64,000 nt of DNA from Anaeromassilibacillus sp. An200 (GCF_002160025.1 NZ_NFJU01000019.1:1-64000), one strand, 5' to 3'; positions 8,181-17,471 are shown, counted from the stretch's first letter. Translations and numbers: made by a program. Notes: generated from the sequence alone by a model not told the origin.

Positions 8181-9635
8181 TCAATTCAGCTTTTCCAGAC
8201 CAATGCGCAGGCGGCGCAGGGCCTCTTCTTTTCCGAGAATCGTCAGGATTTCCATTGCACCGCCGGGAGTGATCTGAACGCCTGCTGCGGCAATCCGCAC
8301 CGGCCAAAGCAGAGTGCCGTTCTTGACGCCAAGACGTCCGGCCAGAGTGATTAGAGCTTCATGGATCACATCCAACTTCCAATCCCCGATCTGCTCCAGC
8401 TCTGTAATGGCTTGCTTGAGCATTTCACCGGAGTTTTCCAGTGTTGTCTTGCTCTTTTTATTGATGAAGAAGTCGGCGGGATAGTCGGGCAGCTCCTGGA
8501 AGAAGGAGATCATTTCCGGAATTTGCGTCATCTGAATCACGCGGGGCTGCAAAATGGAAGCGAGAACTTGCCAATCGCATTCCTTGTCTCCAAACACCTC
8601 GCGGAAATATGGCATAGCCAATTGAATAAACTGCTCAGGCTCCATAGCTCGGATATATTCTGCATTAAACCATTTCAGTTTATCGTAATCAAACACAGCA
8701 GGGGATTTGCTGATTCCGTCAATGGAAAAGTTCTGAGCCAACTCATCCAGAGTAAACAGCTCGCGGTTTTCCTTCGGACACCATCCAAGCAGAGCGATAT
8801 AGTTCACAATGGTTTGCGGCAGATAGCCTTCTTTCACTAAATCGGCAAAACCAGTCGCACCATGCCGCTTTGACAGCTTGGACACGCTGCCATCCTCGTT
8901 TTTTCCCATGATGAGAGGCAAGTGAACATAGGTGGGAACTTCCCACCCAAATGCTTCATAAAGAAGATTGTATTTCGGCGTGGAAGTCAGATATTCGCAA
9001 CCGCGCACCACATGTGTGATGTGCATCAGATGGTCGTCAATCACATTAGCAAAATTATAAGTGGGGTAGCCATCGGATTTCAGCAGAATCTGATCCTCCA
9101 GCTCCTTATTCTCAATGGTGATTTCTCCATACACCGCATCATGGAAAGTGGTGCAGCCTTCCAGCGGCATTTTCTGACGAATAACATAGGGCGTGCCAGC
9201 GTCAAGCAGGGCGCGGACTTCCTCTTCCGGAAGATCGCGGCAATGCCGATCATACCCTCCCCCTTCTTTTTCCGCATGAAGCGCTTCCAAGCGCTCTTTG
9301 GTGCAGAAGCAGTAGTATGCTTTTCCTTCTCGGACAAGCTGCTCTGCGTAAGGACGGTAAAGATCCTTGCGTTCACTTTGGACATAAGGGCCGTATTCGC
9401 CGCCAACGTCAGGGCCTTCATCGTGCTTCAGCCCCACCTGTTCCAGCGTATGGTAAATGACCTGCACCGCACCTTCCACCAAGCGCTCCTGATCGGTATC
9501 CTCAATCCGCAGGACAAAACGCCCTCCCTGGGATTTCGCAATCAGGTATTCATACAAAGCGGTCCGCAAGTTTCCCACATGCATAAAACCGGTCGGACTC
9601 GGTGCAAACCTAGTCCGAACTACCCGTGTGTCCAT
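8181..9635 (-). CDS. gltX: Glutamyl-tRNA synthetase
   Basis: Class I synthetase charging tRNA-Glu. HIGH motif variant HVGN in FAPSPTGFMHVGNLRTAL (residues 8-25), KMSKS variant in VSKLSKRHGA, and a zinc-type insertion with CFC after the HIGH region (AYYCFCTKERLEAL). Length is 484 aa. ATG 9635 is preferred because GAGGG lies 6 nt upstream; the frame is open four residues further. With GlnRS encoded immediately downstream, this enzyme need not misacylate tRNA-Gln, so it may be the discriminating form. That is inference from context. Confidence 0.95.
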   Translation of the reverse strand: MDTRVVRTRFAPSPTGFMHVGNLRTALYEYLIAKSQGGRFVLRIEDTDQERLVEGAVQVIYHTLEQVGLKHDEGPDVGGEYGPYVQSERKDLYRPYAEQLVREGKAYYCFCTKERLEALHAEKEGGGYDRHCRDLPEEEVRALLDAGTPYVIRQKMPLEGCTTFHDAVYGEITIENKELEDQILLKSDGYPTYNFANVIDDHLMHITHVVRGCEYLTSTPKYNLLYEAFGWEVPTYVHLPLIMGKNEDGSVSKLSKRHGATGFADLVKEGYLPQTIVNYIALLGWCPKENRELFTLDELAQNFSIDGISKSPAVFDYDKLKWFNAEYIRAMEPEQFIQLAMPYFREVFGDKECDWQVLASILQPRVIQMTQIPEMISFFQELPDYPADFFINKKSKTTLENSGEMLKQAITELEQIGDWKLDVIHEALITLAGRLGVKNGTLLWPVRIAAAGVQITPGGAMEILTILGKEEALRRLRIGLEKLN

Positions 9636-9739
9636 AGTATCCCTCATTTTCCGTCAAAATTTCCCGGATAGACCAATCGGCCGTCCGGGCTGTTTTGTGA
9701 AGTCGTTCTATATGCTTCAGGCAAAACATAGTATTTTTT

Positions 9740-9767
9740 ATTATAGCAAAAAATCAGATAAATTCAA
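9740..9767 (-). promoter_or_regulatory. Promoter of gltX-glnS
   Basis: Minus-strand TTGAAT (9762-9767), 16-bp spacer, TATAAT (9740-9745), about 100 bp before gltX. The leader is too short for a T-box and none was recognised. Confidence 0.65.
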
Positions 9768-9809
9768 TCGTTTCCCATAGGAAAAACAAGAATTTCCGTG
9801 AATTTGCGA

Positions 9810-10580
9810 TCAGGAATGATTTTGCTGCGCAGTGAGATATGTCACATATTCCTCCAGACACAGATTCAAGAGCCGCATTTTTTCGGCGTGCTCCTGGCCG
9901 ACGTAGCGAAAATGCCAAGGCTCAAAGCGGATTCCAGTCAATTCTGATTTTTCCTGCGGATAGCGAAGCACAAAACCATACTCGTATGCGTGCCGCTGCA
10001 ACCATCGGTATTCTGGTGTTTCATCAAAGGTTTCCAATACGCCATTAAAATCAATTGCCAAACCGGTGTTGTGTTCGCTGTGTCCGGCCCGTGCTACCGA
10101 TTCCGCAGCCACAGCCTCCGCCATTTCCAAATTCATTCCAAGAAAACGATTGTCCTCCACCGCCTTTTGGAATAATTCTTCCTGCCGTTCCTCGCTGCGG
10201 TACCCCGAGGAAAGTGTCAGCTCTACCCCATCCCCGGATGCGGTTTTCAGCATGGCTTGCAGGTCATCCACAATACGGCGATCGACCTGTATGATGCCGA
10301 CGGTTTCCAAATCAGGCATCTTGTCTTTCGGCATGGAAATGGTATTGTTTACAAGCAGCAATCTCCAATCCTCAAGCTGTCCAGTAAATTCCCAGGTGTT
10401 CAGGGAGGACTGGGCTGCTTGCGCAGGAGATGCGGAGGAAGCCGCTTGCGCCGCATCTGGTTCTGACCATTCCAGTGCCAAAAAGAAGACAGCTGTTGTA
10501 GCTGCCAAAAGAATTACCATCCCTATCAAGCCGAGAAGACAAAATACTGTTTTCTTCCACATGGCGGCAGTTTGCTTCAT
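9810..10580 (-). CDS. M15B D-alanyl-D-alanine carboxypeptidase (VanY-like)
   Basis: Membrane-anchored zinc peptidase that trims the terminal D-Ala from peptidoglycan stem peptides. One hydrophobic helix at about residues 10-35 (VFCLLGLIGMVILLAATTAV) anchors it outside the cell. The VanY fold is shown by SSGYRSEERQEELF, the zinc motif GHSEHNTGLAIDF (His, Asp) and the third ligand in EPWHFRYVG. Length is 256 aa. No van regulatory or ligase genes surround it, so this is a housekeeping carboxypeptidase rather than a glycopeptide-resistance locus. It appears monocistronic. Confidence 0.9.
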   Translation of the reverse strand: MKQTAAMWKKTVFCLLGLIGMVILLAATTAVFFLALEWSEPDAAQAASSASPAQAAQSSLNTWEFTGQLEDWRLLLVNNTISMPKDKMPDLETVGIIQVDRRIVDDLQAMLKTASGDGVELTLSSGYRSEERQEELFQKAVEDNRFLGMNLEMAEAVAAESVARAGHSEHNTGLAIDFNGVLETFDETPEYRWLQRHAYEYGFVLRYPQEKSELTGIRFEPWHFRYVGQEHAEKMRLLNLCLEEYVTYLTAQQNHS

Positions 10581-10636
10581 GTATTCCCCTCATCTCCTAT
10601 TCGATTAAAAAAAATAAAATAAATTCAAAAAAGCCC

Positions 10637-10665
10637 TTGCTTTTTTTCGCATAATGTGCTAGAAT
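10637..10665 (+). promoter_or_regulatory. Promoter of tRNA-Pro
   Basis: TTGCTT (10637-10642), 17-bp spacer, TAGAAT (10660-10665), placing the start of transcription a few bases before the mature tRNA. Confidence 0.6.
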
Positions 10666-10680
10666 ATACCACGTTGTCAA

Positions 10681-10756
10681 CCGGGTGTGGCGCAGTTGGT
10701 AGCGCGCTTGACTGGGGGTCAAGAGGCCGTGAGTTCAAGTCTCGCCACTCGGACCA
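10681..10756 (+). tRNA. tRNA-Pro (anticodon GGG)
   Basis: Cloverleaf of 76 nt with encoded CCA. The acceptor CCGGGTG pairs with CACTCGG (one G-T wobble). The anticodon arm CTTGA-CTGGGGG-TCAAG gives anticodon GGG at positions 34-36, reading CCC/CCU. The T-arm has TTCAAGT in its loop. Confidence 0.95.
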
Positions 10757-10760
10757 TTGT

Positions 10761-10796
10761 AAAAGATCTCAAATGCATATGCATTTGAGATCTTTT
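10761..10796 (+). terminator. Terminator of tRNA-Pro
   Basis: Perfect 18-bp palindromic stem (10761-10778 with 10779-10796) built on a TGCATATGCA centre and followed by TTATTTTT. It starts 4 nt after the CCA end. Confidence 0.85.
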
Positions 10797-10888
10797 TATT
10801 TTTCATTAGTATACACACTTCCTCCCAATTCATGCGGATCCTGTCTTCTTCTGTGTCACCACCACTTCCTGTTTCTTTTGAATATGAA

Positions 10889-10925
10889 AAAGAGACACGA
10901 ACAGTTTTTCTGTCCGTGTCTCTTT
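10889..10925 (-). terminator. Terminator of hom-thrB-lysC
   Basis: 16-bp stem (10910-10925 with 10889-10904) around AAAAA. The only non-Watson-Crick position is G-U when read on the minus strand but A-C on the plus strand, which supports use by the lysC transcript. A U-run follows on that strand. Confidence 0.85.
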
Positions 10926-10941
10926 CTTTATCAGAAATTGT

Positions 10942-12159
10942 TTACAGCGTCTCCGCGCTAAAGAATTTGTCGTGAATCGCGGTGACAGCCCGATCGCCAT
11001 CTGCTCTGTCAATCAAAACGGAAATTTTGATTTCGCTCGTGGAAATCATACGGATGTTGATATTGGCTTCAAAAAGAGCCTCAAACATTTCTGCCGCCAC
11101 ACCGGGATGGCTTTCCATTCCTGCGCCTACGATGGAAACCTTTGCCACATTCTCATCATGCACAATGCTGGCTGCACCAACCAATTCGATGTACGGAGTG
11201 AGCGCATCAAGCGCATCCTTCAGGTTGGACTTTCCAACTGTGAAGCTGATGTCCTTGGTTCCATTACGGCCGATGGACTGAAGAATAATGTCGACATTGA
11301 TATTTTTGGCGCTGAGCTTCGAGAAAATCTTAAAAGCCAGTCCGGGGCGATCCGGAACACCAATAATCGAAATGCGGGCAACGTCCTCATCCTTCGCCAC
11401 ACCGCTGATCAGCATTTTCTCCATTTTCTTTGCCTCCTTCACGATTGTACCCCGTTTGCGGGTAAGGCTGGACAGAACCTCCAGCTCAATGTTATATTTT
11501 TTCGCCATTTCCACAGAGCGATTGTTCAGAACCTGAGCGCCAAGCGTTGCCAGCTCCAGCATCTCATTATAGGAAATGCAATCCAGCTTGCGTGCTCCTG
11601 GAACCTTGCGAGGATCCGCCGTGTACACACCATCCACATCGGTATAAATCTGGCACAGATCCGCGTTCATCACTGCGGCGATGGCTACGGCGCTGGTGTC
11701 GGAACCACCGCGCCCAAGGGTTGTCATGTCATTGTAACGGTTGATTCCCTGGAAACCTGTTACAATCACAATATTTTTTTTATCGATTTCTTTCTTAATC
11801 CGATCGGGCACCACGCGCTTGATGCGAGCGGAACCATAGGCAGAGGAGGTCAAAAAGCCAGCCTGCCATCCCAGCAGGGAGACAACGGGAAAACCAAGCT
11901 TTTCGATTGCCATGGCAAGCAGAGAAGCAGACATCTGCTCACCAGCAGTCAGCAGCATATCCATTTCTCTTTTGGAAGCATTGGGATTAATCTCGTTAGC
12001 CTTCTCAATCAGATCGTCTGTGGTGTCTCCCTGAGCGGAAACAACGACCACAACGTCATTTCCCTCTTTATATGTGGTGGTGATGATATCCGCCACATTA
12101 TAAATGCGTTCGGCGTTGGCAACCGAACTGCCGCCAAATTTCTGAACAATCAAACTCAT
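10942..12159 (-). CDS. lysC: Aspartate kinase
   Basis: Phosphorylates aspartate, first step of the threonine/lysine/methionine pathway. The kinase domain (about 1-245) opens with VQKFGGSSVANAERI and contains LGRGGSDTSAVAIAA. Two ACT domains follow (about 265-335 and 345-400), including the second-domain motif VSIVGAGMESHPGVAAEMF, for allosteric feedback. Length of 405 aa fits the short monofunctional class. It is the third gene of hom-thrB-lysC, 39 nt after thrB. Feedback inhibitor specificity cannot be read by eye; the operon suggests threonine and lysine. Confidence 0.95.
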   Translation of the reverse strand: MSLIVQKFGGSSVANAERIYNVADIITTTYKEGNDVVVVVSAQGDTTDDLIEKANEINPNASKREMDMLLTAGEQMSASLLAMAIEKLGFPVVSLLGWQAGFLTSSAYGSARIKRVVPDRIKKEIDKKNIVIVTGFQGINRYNDMTTLGRGGSDTSAVAIAAVMNADLCQIYTDVDGVYTADPRKVPGARKLDCISYNEMLELATLGAQVLNNRSVEMAKKYNIELEVLSSLTRKRGTIVKEAKKMEKMLISGVAKDEDVARISIIGVPDRPGLAFKIFSKLSAKNINVDIILQSIGRNGTKDISFTVGKSNLKDALDALTPYIELVGAASIVHDENVAKVSIVGAGMESHPGVAAEMFEALFEANINIRMISTSEIKISVLIDRADGDRAVTAIHDKFFSAETL

Positions 12160-12198
12160 AGCATATCCCCCACTTACAAAATAAATCTTACTGACTCA

Positions 12199-13095
12199 TC
12201 AATCCAGAGAAACCTGTGCTCCCTGAGAATCCACGCTTAAAAAGCGGATTTCCCAACCGGATATCCCTTTTTCCTTCATATGACCTTCCGCATAAGTGAT
12301 GAAGGTCTGCATATTTTCTCTGGGAACCATCGCGATGATGGTGGGTCCGGAACCGCTGATGTAAGTTCCGAGACTGCCAAGCTCATAGCTCATTCGAAAA
12401 ACATTATCAAAGTTTTCGATCAGACCGGAACGGTATGGCTGATGAATCCGATCACCAACCGCAACGCGGAGATTTTCAAGCTTCCCGGAGAAAAGGGAGG
12501 CGGTCATGAGTGCGGAACGAGAAAGGTTATAAACAACGTCCGCGCGGGAATACGTCTCAGGCAGAACAGATCGGGCCATCTCTGTTTTCAGCTCAAAAGG
12601 CGGGATGAATACGGCAAATTGCAGCTTTTCCGATACGGGAACACTAACGCTGTAAATGCGCCCTCCCTCCATGGCGGAGGCCACAAGACCGCCCTCAATA
12701 GCGGGAGAGGTATTATCGGGATGCCCTTCAATTTTCGCTGCCAGATTGATCAGATCGGAACGGGAAAACGGATTTCCGAGCAGACGGTTTGCTCCCAGAA
12801 TTCCCGCCACAATGCAGGCGGAGCTGCTTCCCAGTCCACGAGCCAACGGAATATTATTCTCCTGAATCAGTTTTAAACCAGGCAGCTTTCTTCCACATTC
12901 CTGGTAGAGCTGTTTCACTGCCCAGTAAATCAGATTGTTCTCATCCTTGGGGACATCAACGGAATCCTTACAGGAAATTGTCAGTCTGTCGTCTTCTTCC
13001 ATCCAGACCTGATTATATAATGTCAGTGCAATTCCAAGAGAATCAAAGCCGGAGCCAAGATTTGCACTGGTTGCGGGGACTTGAATTCTTATCAT
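12199..13095 (-). CDS. thrB: Homoserine kinase
   Basis: GHMP-family kinase that phosphorylates homoserine for threonine synthase. Motif 1 is PATSANLGSGFDSLG near the N-terminus; the ATP-binding motif 2 is LARGLGSSSACIVAGI; motif 3 is GTYISGSGPTIIA. Length is 298 aa. The ATG at 13095 has AGGTG 9 nt upstream; a GTG four codons earlier is also possible but sits on that site. It lies between hom and lysC. Threonine synthase (thrC) is not in the window. Confidence 0.95.
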   Translation of the reverse strand: MIRIQVPATSANLGSGFDSLGIALTLYNQVWMEEDDRLTISCKDSVDVPKDENNLIYWAVKQLYQECGRKLPGLKLIQENNIPLARGLGSSSACIVAGILGANRLLGNPFSRSDLINLAAKIEGHPDNTSPAIEGGLVASAMEGGRIYSVSVPVSEKLQFAVFIPPFELKTEMARSVLPETYSRADVVYNLSRSALMTASLFSGKLENLRVAVGDRIHQPYRSGLIENFDNVFRMSYELGSLGTYISGSGPTIIAMVPRENMQTFITYAEGHMKEKGISGWEIRFLSVDSQGAQVSLD

Positions 13096-13149
13096 GCTTT
13101 TGTGCACCTGCCATCTTGATTGATTTGAGATTTATGAAAAGGGACATAA

Positions 13150-14394
13150 TTAAAAATCACTCAAACGAATGGTGTTGAGAATTTCAATCCCCTGCTGTTC
13201 CAACACGGAAAGCTTTTCCCGAATTTTGCGCTCCGGCAAAACAGGCGTTAGGAAAGCAGCCTCTCCCGGCTCAGCGTCTTTTCGCAGCAGACGCGTGGTT
13301 TCTCCAAACGTTTTTTCTGCTTTCTGACAAAGCTCGTCCGGATCCTCCGCTTTGGCCCGAACATACAGCGACACTTCTTTGTCCAGATAATCCGCCACGT
13401 ACTCTTTTCCGCCGTCTTCCCAGAAAAGGTATTTGCGGGCTTTCAGATGTTTTACGCAGTCGATAACATCTGCTACCACGGCGCTGGCAGTCGGAAGCTT
13501 GCCAGCACCTTTTCCGTAGAACACCACATCGCCGGTTGCGTCACCTCGTACCATAATGCCATTGAAAACATCATCCACATTGGCAAGCTGGCTGTCGCGC
13601 GGAATCAGCATTGGGCAGACAATGCACTGCAAACGACCATCCTGTGTCTTGCTGACCTCGCCAATTAATTTAATGACTCCGCCCCATGCGTCCGCATATT
13701 TGACGTCGGAAAGGGAGATATTTGTGATTCCTTCCGTGTGTACCTGGTCCGGATATACATGTTTTCCATAAGCCAGCGAGGCAAGAATGCAGATCTTGCG
13801 GCAGGCGTCATGACCTTCAATATCCGCGGCAGGATTGCGCTCTGCATAGCCAAGCTGCTGAGCCAGAGACAGGGCATCCTCGAAAGACATATCCTCATTG
13901 ATCATCTTGGTAAGGATGAAGTTTGTGGTTCCGTTCAAAATACCAGAAATTTCAATCACATCGTTGGCAGCCAGACATTGACTGATGGGACGGATAATCG
14001 GGATGCCGCCTCCAACGCTTGCCTCAAACAGGAAGTTCACATTTTTGTCGCGGGCAATTTTTAAAAGTTCCGCACCTTTGGCAGCGACCAGTTCCTTGTT
14101 GGAGGTGACAACGCTCTTCCCTGCTTCCAGGCAGGATTTCACATAATCGTATGCGGGATGCAGTCCCCCCATCACCTCTACAACAATAAGAATTTCGGGA
14201 TCCTGAAGAATCGTATCAAAGGATTTGGTAAACCGGTCCGCAAGAGGACTGTCCGGAAAATCCCTCAAATCCAGAATGTATTGGATCCGTATTTCTTCCT
14301 TTGCGCGCTTTGTGATGCTCTCCACATGGCTGGTGAGAACCTCCACCACGCCGGAGCCTATGGTTCCATGTCCCATGATTGCGATTTTTACCAT
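13150..14394 (-). CDS. hom: Homoserine dehydrogenase
   Basis: NAD(P)-dependent reduction of aspartate semialdehyde to homoserine. The Rossmann motif GHGTIGSGVVEVL is at residues 8-20. The catalytic domain shows SNKELVAAKG, EASVGGGIPII and NGTTNFILTKM. A C-terminal ACT-like domain occupies about 330-414 (VSLYVRAKAEDPDELCQ), consistent with feedback control. Length of 414 aa is typical for the Firmicute form. It is the first gene of hom-thrB-lysC and lies 57 nt downstream of the class A PBP stop; a short GTTCT/AGAAC repeat lies in that gap. Confidence 0.95.
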   Translation of the reverse strand: MVKIAIMGHGTIGSGVVEVLTSHVESITKRAKEEIRIQYILDLRDFPDSPLADRFTKSFDTILQDPEILIVVEVMGGLHPAYDYVKSCLEAGKSVVTSNKELVAAKGAELLKIARDKNVNFLFEASVGGGIPIIRPISQCLAANDVIEISGILNGTTNFILTKMINEDMSFEDALSLAQQLGYAERNPAADIEGHDACRKICILASLAYGKHVYPDQVHTEGITNISLSDVKYADAWGGVIKLIGEVSKTQDGRLQCIVCPMLIPRDSQLANVDDVFNGIMVRGDATGDVVFYGKGAGKLPTASAVVADVIDCVKHLKARKYLFWEDGGKEYVADYLDKEVSLYVRAKAEDPDELCQKAEKTFGETTRLLRKDAEPGEAAFLTPVLPERKIREKLSVLEQQGIEILNTIRLSDF

Positions 14395-14451
14395 ACTATG
14401 AATCCCTCGTTTCTATTGTTCTTAACAGAACTTATTCCTTATCTTTTACCT

Positions 14452-16896
14452 CTACGGCTGTCCCGTCATGTTCGTCACGTCTCCCGGCTCCGATACAGCT
14501 TCCGTACTCTCTTCCGGCGGCAAGGATTCCAAAGGTTCAGGCTCACTGACCGGTTCACTGACGAGCGGTTGTGAGGAAACAGAAGATTCCGGCTGCGAGG
14601 ACGGAGTGGAAACAGGAGGTTCGATCGGCTCCTGCGCAGAAGAAGCCTGGCTTTCCAATTCGGTGGAAGAGGAAACCTGCGAACTTTCCGGTTCCTGTGA
14701 CGAAGCTGCCTCGGAAGCAATTTCCGACGATACCGGCTCAGAAGAAGGAACGGAAGATGCAGTAGCGTGAGCGCCGTCACAATAAGCGGGGATATTATCA
14801 CTGGTGTACCATCCCGTCATTGTGCTGGTGCAAACCCCAGGCAAAGCCAGCTTTCCGGTTTCTGTACAATAGGATGCCGCATATACACTAGGATCATCAG
14901 AAAAAGACTTGCTTTCCTTTGTTGCAAGATATTCGCTCATGATTTGACTCCAGAGAGTTTTGTGCCGGTTATCCTTGTCGTTCATGGCTTGATCATAATT
15001 GGGATATCCTGCCCAGATTCCAGCAACTGCGTAAGGAGAGCCACCTACAAACCACAGATCCATCATGGAGTTTGTTGTTCCGGTTTTTCCATAGATCTGC
15101 CAGCCTGGAACATCAGCCGCTTGTCCGGTTGCTGGATACGGGCCGATTACTTCCTCCAACAGTTTGCGCATGATGGTGGCATTGGCAGAGGAAATTGCTT
15201 CTCTGCCAATATTATCGCGATTATCAAGAATGACGTTCCCGTCGCTGTCCTCCACGTAATAATAGGTATAGGGCTCATAATATTTTCCGCCGTTTCCAAA
15301 AATCTGGAAGCCTGCTGTCATTTCGCGAACCGTCACACCCATACTTCCGCCGATTGCCATAGAACGAACTTGATCTGCCTCCGCAATGGGGCTGAATCCC
15401 AGCTTGTCAACCAGGAAAGAGGCGGCCGCCTGAGGAGTAAGCTCCATAAGAAGCCGGACAGCGGGCGGGTTCAGAGATTTAATCAAAGCATATCGTGTAG
15501 TGACTTCTCCTTCGAAGCCGGGAGAATAGTTGCTTGGGCCTGCTCTGCCATCATCAAAATAATTGGGGATTGGTTCATCAAGCAGCATGGTAGAATAATT
15601 GATTAGCTTTTGTTCAAAGGCTGGTGCGTAATCAACAAGCGGCTTGATAGAGGAACCGGGCTGTCGTGTGGCCATCGTTGCATTATTGCTCAGGCGGTTT
15701 CCTTCTTTTTCCCCAATGTTACCAACCACTGCAAGCACTCGGCCAGAATAATCTATTGCGATATAACCAGCCTCTGCTCCGGAATTCAAAGGATCAAACA
15801 CTGCCGGATCGGAAAGAATGCGTTCTGCGATTTCCTGATACTCTGTATTCTGAGCCGAATAAATTTTCAAGCCGTCATGGTAGATCATATCGACCGCCTG
15901 ATCCGCTGAAATATTATAGAGCTCCATTAAATCATTTTTAACATCCTCGAAGAGGGTTTCCACATACCAGTTCCAAACAGGAATTGTCGTTTTCTCTTCT
16001 TCGCTGTTTGAGGTACGGCCAACAAAAGTCATATTCTCAGACTTTTCCATTGCCTGATCATATTCCTGTTTGGTTACAGCTCCTTGGTTATACATTTCTG
16101 TTAAGACCGTTTGCTGACGTTCTTTATTGGCCTCCGGGTGCAGAAGCGGGGTGTATTTATACGGATTCTGTGTGATACCGGCAATGGCTGCACACTCTGC
16201 CAGATCACAGTCTTGAATGTCTTTGCCAAAATAAAGGTTTGCCGCAGCTTGAACACCGTTACAACCGCTTCCAAAGCTTACAACATTCAGATATGCACAC
16301 AGGATCTCATCTTTGGTGTATTTTTTCTCCAAATTGAGTGCGCGAAAAATTTCCTTTACTTTTCGGGTTAAGCTGACATCGTTATCCCCTGTCAGGTTTT
16401 TGATAAGCTGCTGTGTTAAAGTGGAACCGCCATACATATCCCCGTTTCCGGTAAAAAGATTCAGTATGGCGCCTCCTGTACGAATCCAGTCCACACCATG
16501 GTGCTCTTCAAAGCGTTTGTCCTCAATGCAGATGATTGCATCCTTCATATACTCTGGGATTTCAGAAAAATCCACCCATACACGGTTTTCTCCGCTGTAG
16601 AGAGCCTGGTATTCCACAGGATTATTGGGATCGTCTCCTTCTCCATTGACATAAATGAAGGATGTATAGTTTAATTTGAGCTTGTGAAGATCATAATCGA
16701 TCGACTCATCCTTCATGCTGTAAATAAAGGATACCACCGAAAAGGATACGATGATACCGGTAATCATGCACACTGTAAACAGAGTAAGCAGAACCTTTCT
16801 TATAATTCTGCCGAAGGAACAGAGTGTGCCGACTGCCATGCTTCCTGTCGTGTTTGGTTCATTTTTCGCATAGCGGTTGATGTCTGTTTTTCTCAC
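14452..16896 (-). CDS. Class A penicillin-binding protein (PBP1A-like)
   Basis: Bifunctional peptidoglycan synthase. With the GTG start at 16896 (814 aa), one membrane helix lies at about 31-61. The GT51 glycosyltransferase follows, with catalytic Glu near 125 in EDKRFEEHHGVD and GGSTLTQQLIKNL. The transpeptidase has the SxxK serine at 415 (QPGSSIKPL), SLN near 474 and KTGTT at 604. A Ser/Glu/Pro-rich tail of roughly 100 residues ends the protein outside the membrane. GTG 16896 has an AAGAAAGGAG site upstream; a TTG at 17004 would add 36 residues with no good site and abut the divergent gene at 17029. Confidence 0.92.
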   Translation of the reverse strand: MRKTDINRYAKNEPNTTGSMAVGTLCSFGRIIRKVLLTLFTVCMITGIIVSFSVVSFIYSMKDESIDYDLHKLKLNYTSFIYVNGEGDDPNNPVEYQALYSGENRVWVDFSEIPEYMKDAIICIEDKRFEEHHGVDWIRTGGAILNLFTGNGDMYGGSTLTQQLIKNLTGDNDVSLTRKVKEIFRALNLEKKYTKDEILCAYLNVVSFGSGCNGVQAAANLYFGKDIQDCDLAECAAIAGITQNPYKYTPLLHPEANKERQQTVLTEMYNQGAVTKQEYDQAMEKSENMTFVGRTSNSEEEKTTIPVWNWYVETLFEDVKNDLMELYNISADQAVDMIYHDGLKIYSAQNTEYQEIAERILSDPAVFDPLNSGAEAGYIAIDYSGRVLAVVGNIGEKEGNRLSNNATMATRQPGSSIKPLVDYAPAFEQKLINYSTMLLDEPIPNYFDDGRAGPSNYSPGFEGEVTTRYALIKSLNPPAVRLLMELTPQAAASFLVDKLGFSPIAEADQVRSMAIGGSMGVTVREMTAGFQIFGNGGKYYEPYTYYYVEDSDGNVILDNRDNIGREAISSANATIMRKLLEEVIGPYPATGQAADVPGWQIYGKTGTTNSMMDLWFVGGSPYAVAGIWAGYPNYDQAMNDKDNRHKTLWSQIMSEYLATKESKSFSDDPSVYAASYCTETGKLALPGVCTSTMTGWYTSDNIPAYCDGAHATASSVPSSEPVSSEIASEAASSQEPESSQVSSSTELESQASSAQEPIEPPVSTPSSQPESSVSSQPLVSEPVSEPEPLESLPPEESTEAVSEPGDVTNMTGQP

Positions 16897-17028
16897 TGCG
16901 CCGTTTGTCTCCTTTCTTCCGCAATCCTCACATGCAGAGCAGAGCCAAGCGATACCACTCAAATTTACCAAAGCGGCAGCCGCATAAATTACCAGGATTT
17001 TCAAACACTAATCACGAGGTGATTGGAT

Positions 17029-17415
17029 TTGAAAAAGATAATTCTCACGCTTAGCTGTGCAGTCATACTTTTTGTGGCTGTCCTGCTGTTAGCAGGGCTG
17101 CAAAAGCCGGAACCGGATACCCCAGAGCCTCCCAGCTCAAATATACTGTATTATTCTACTGCAAACAAAAACTCAAGTCAAGAAAACAATGGAATTTCAA
17201 GTTTCCCTCTTCTTTCGAGCAGTCAAACCGTCTATATCATTCGAGAATATGACGGACAGATTGGAGTTTTTGCCGAAAAAGAAGAAAAACCATTTCTTCT
17301 TGTCGAAGTTCTTGTTGAGACACTTCCCCAAGCAGATCAAAAAATGCTGCAATCCGGTATCACCGTTCGCGGTGATGAAAACCTCAACAGCATTTTGGAA
17401 GATTATGAAAGCTAA
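17029..17415 (+). CDS. BofC-like C-terminal domain membrane protein
   Basis: Protein of 128 aa with an N-terminal membrane helix (about 4-22, ILTLSCAVILFVAVLLLAGL), a Ser/Asn/Pro-rich linker and a compact C-terminal domain containing YIIREYDGQIGVFAE and LPQADQKML, ending in LEDYES. This pattern matches small clostridial proteins annotated with the BofC C-terminal domain. BofC in Bacillus restrains SpoIVB in the intermembrane space of the forespore. TTG 17029 is chosen since GAGGTG lies 7 nt upstream. It is divergent from the PBP and convergent with a spore protein gene. A sporulation role is inference. Confidence 0.6.
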   Translation: MKKIILTLSCAVILFVAVLLLAGLQKPEPDTPEPPSSNILYYSTANKNSSQENNGISSFPLLSSSQTVYIIREYDGQIGVFAEKEEKPFLLVEVLVETLPQADQKMLQSGITVRGDENLNSILEDYES

Positions 17416-17421
17416 GTAAGG

Positions 17422-17457
17422 AAAAGGGCGCTGACCCGAGTGGTCAGCGCCCTTTTT
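17422..17457. terminator. Bidirectional terminator
   Basis: 15-bp stem (17422-17436 with 17442-17456) with A-run and T-run flanks, between the BofC-like gene and the convergent SASP gene. Confidence 0.85.
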
Positions 17458-17471
17458 GAAGGGAGGGTTCT

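Noticed and set aside
9636-9809. T-box riboswitch before gltX-glnS
   Set aside because: The leader between the promoter and gltX is only about 100 nt and has no AGGGTGGNACCGCG-type box.
9810-10580. Vancomycin resistance locus
   Set aside because: VanY-like carboxypeptidase alone; no vanHAX or vanRS neighbours.
14395-14451. SOS box or terminator at GTTCT-TAAC-AGAAC (14418-14431) before hom
   Set aside because: The half-sites are in the wrong order for the Firmicute GAAC-N4-GTTC LexA site, and no T-run follows; too short to call.
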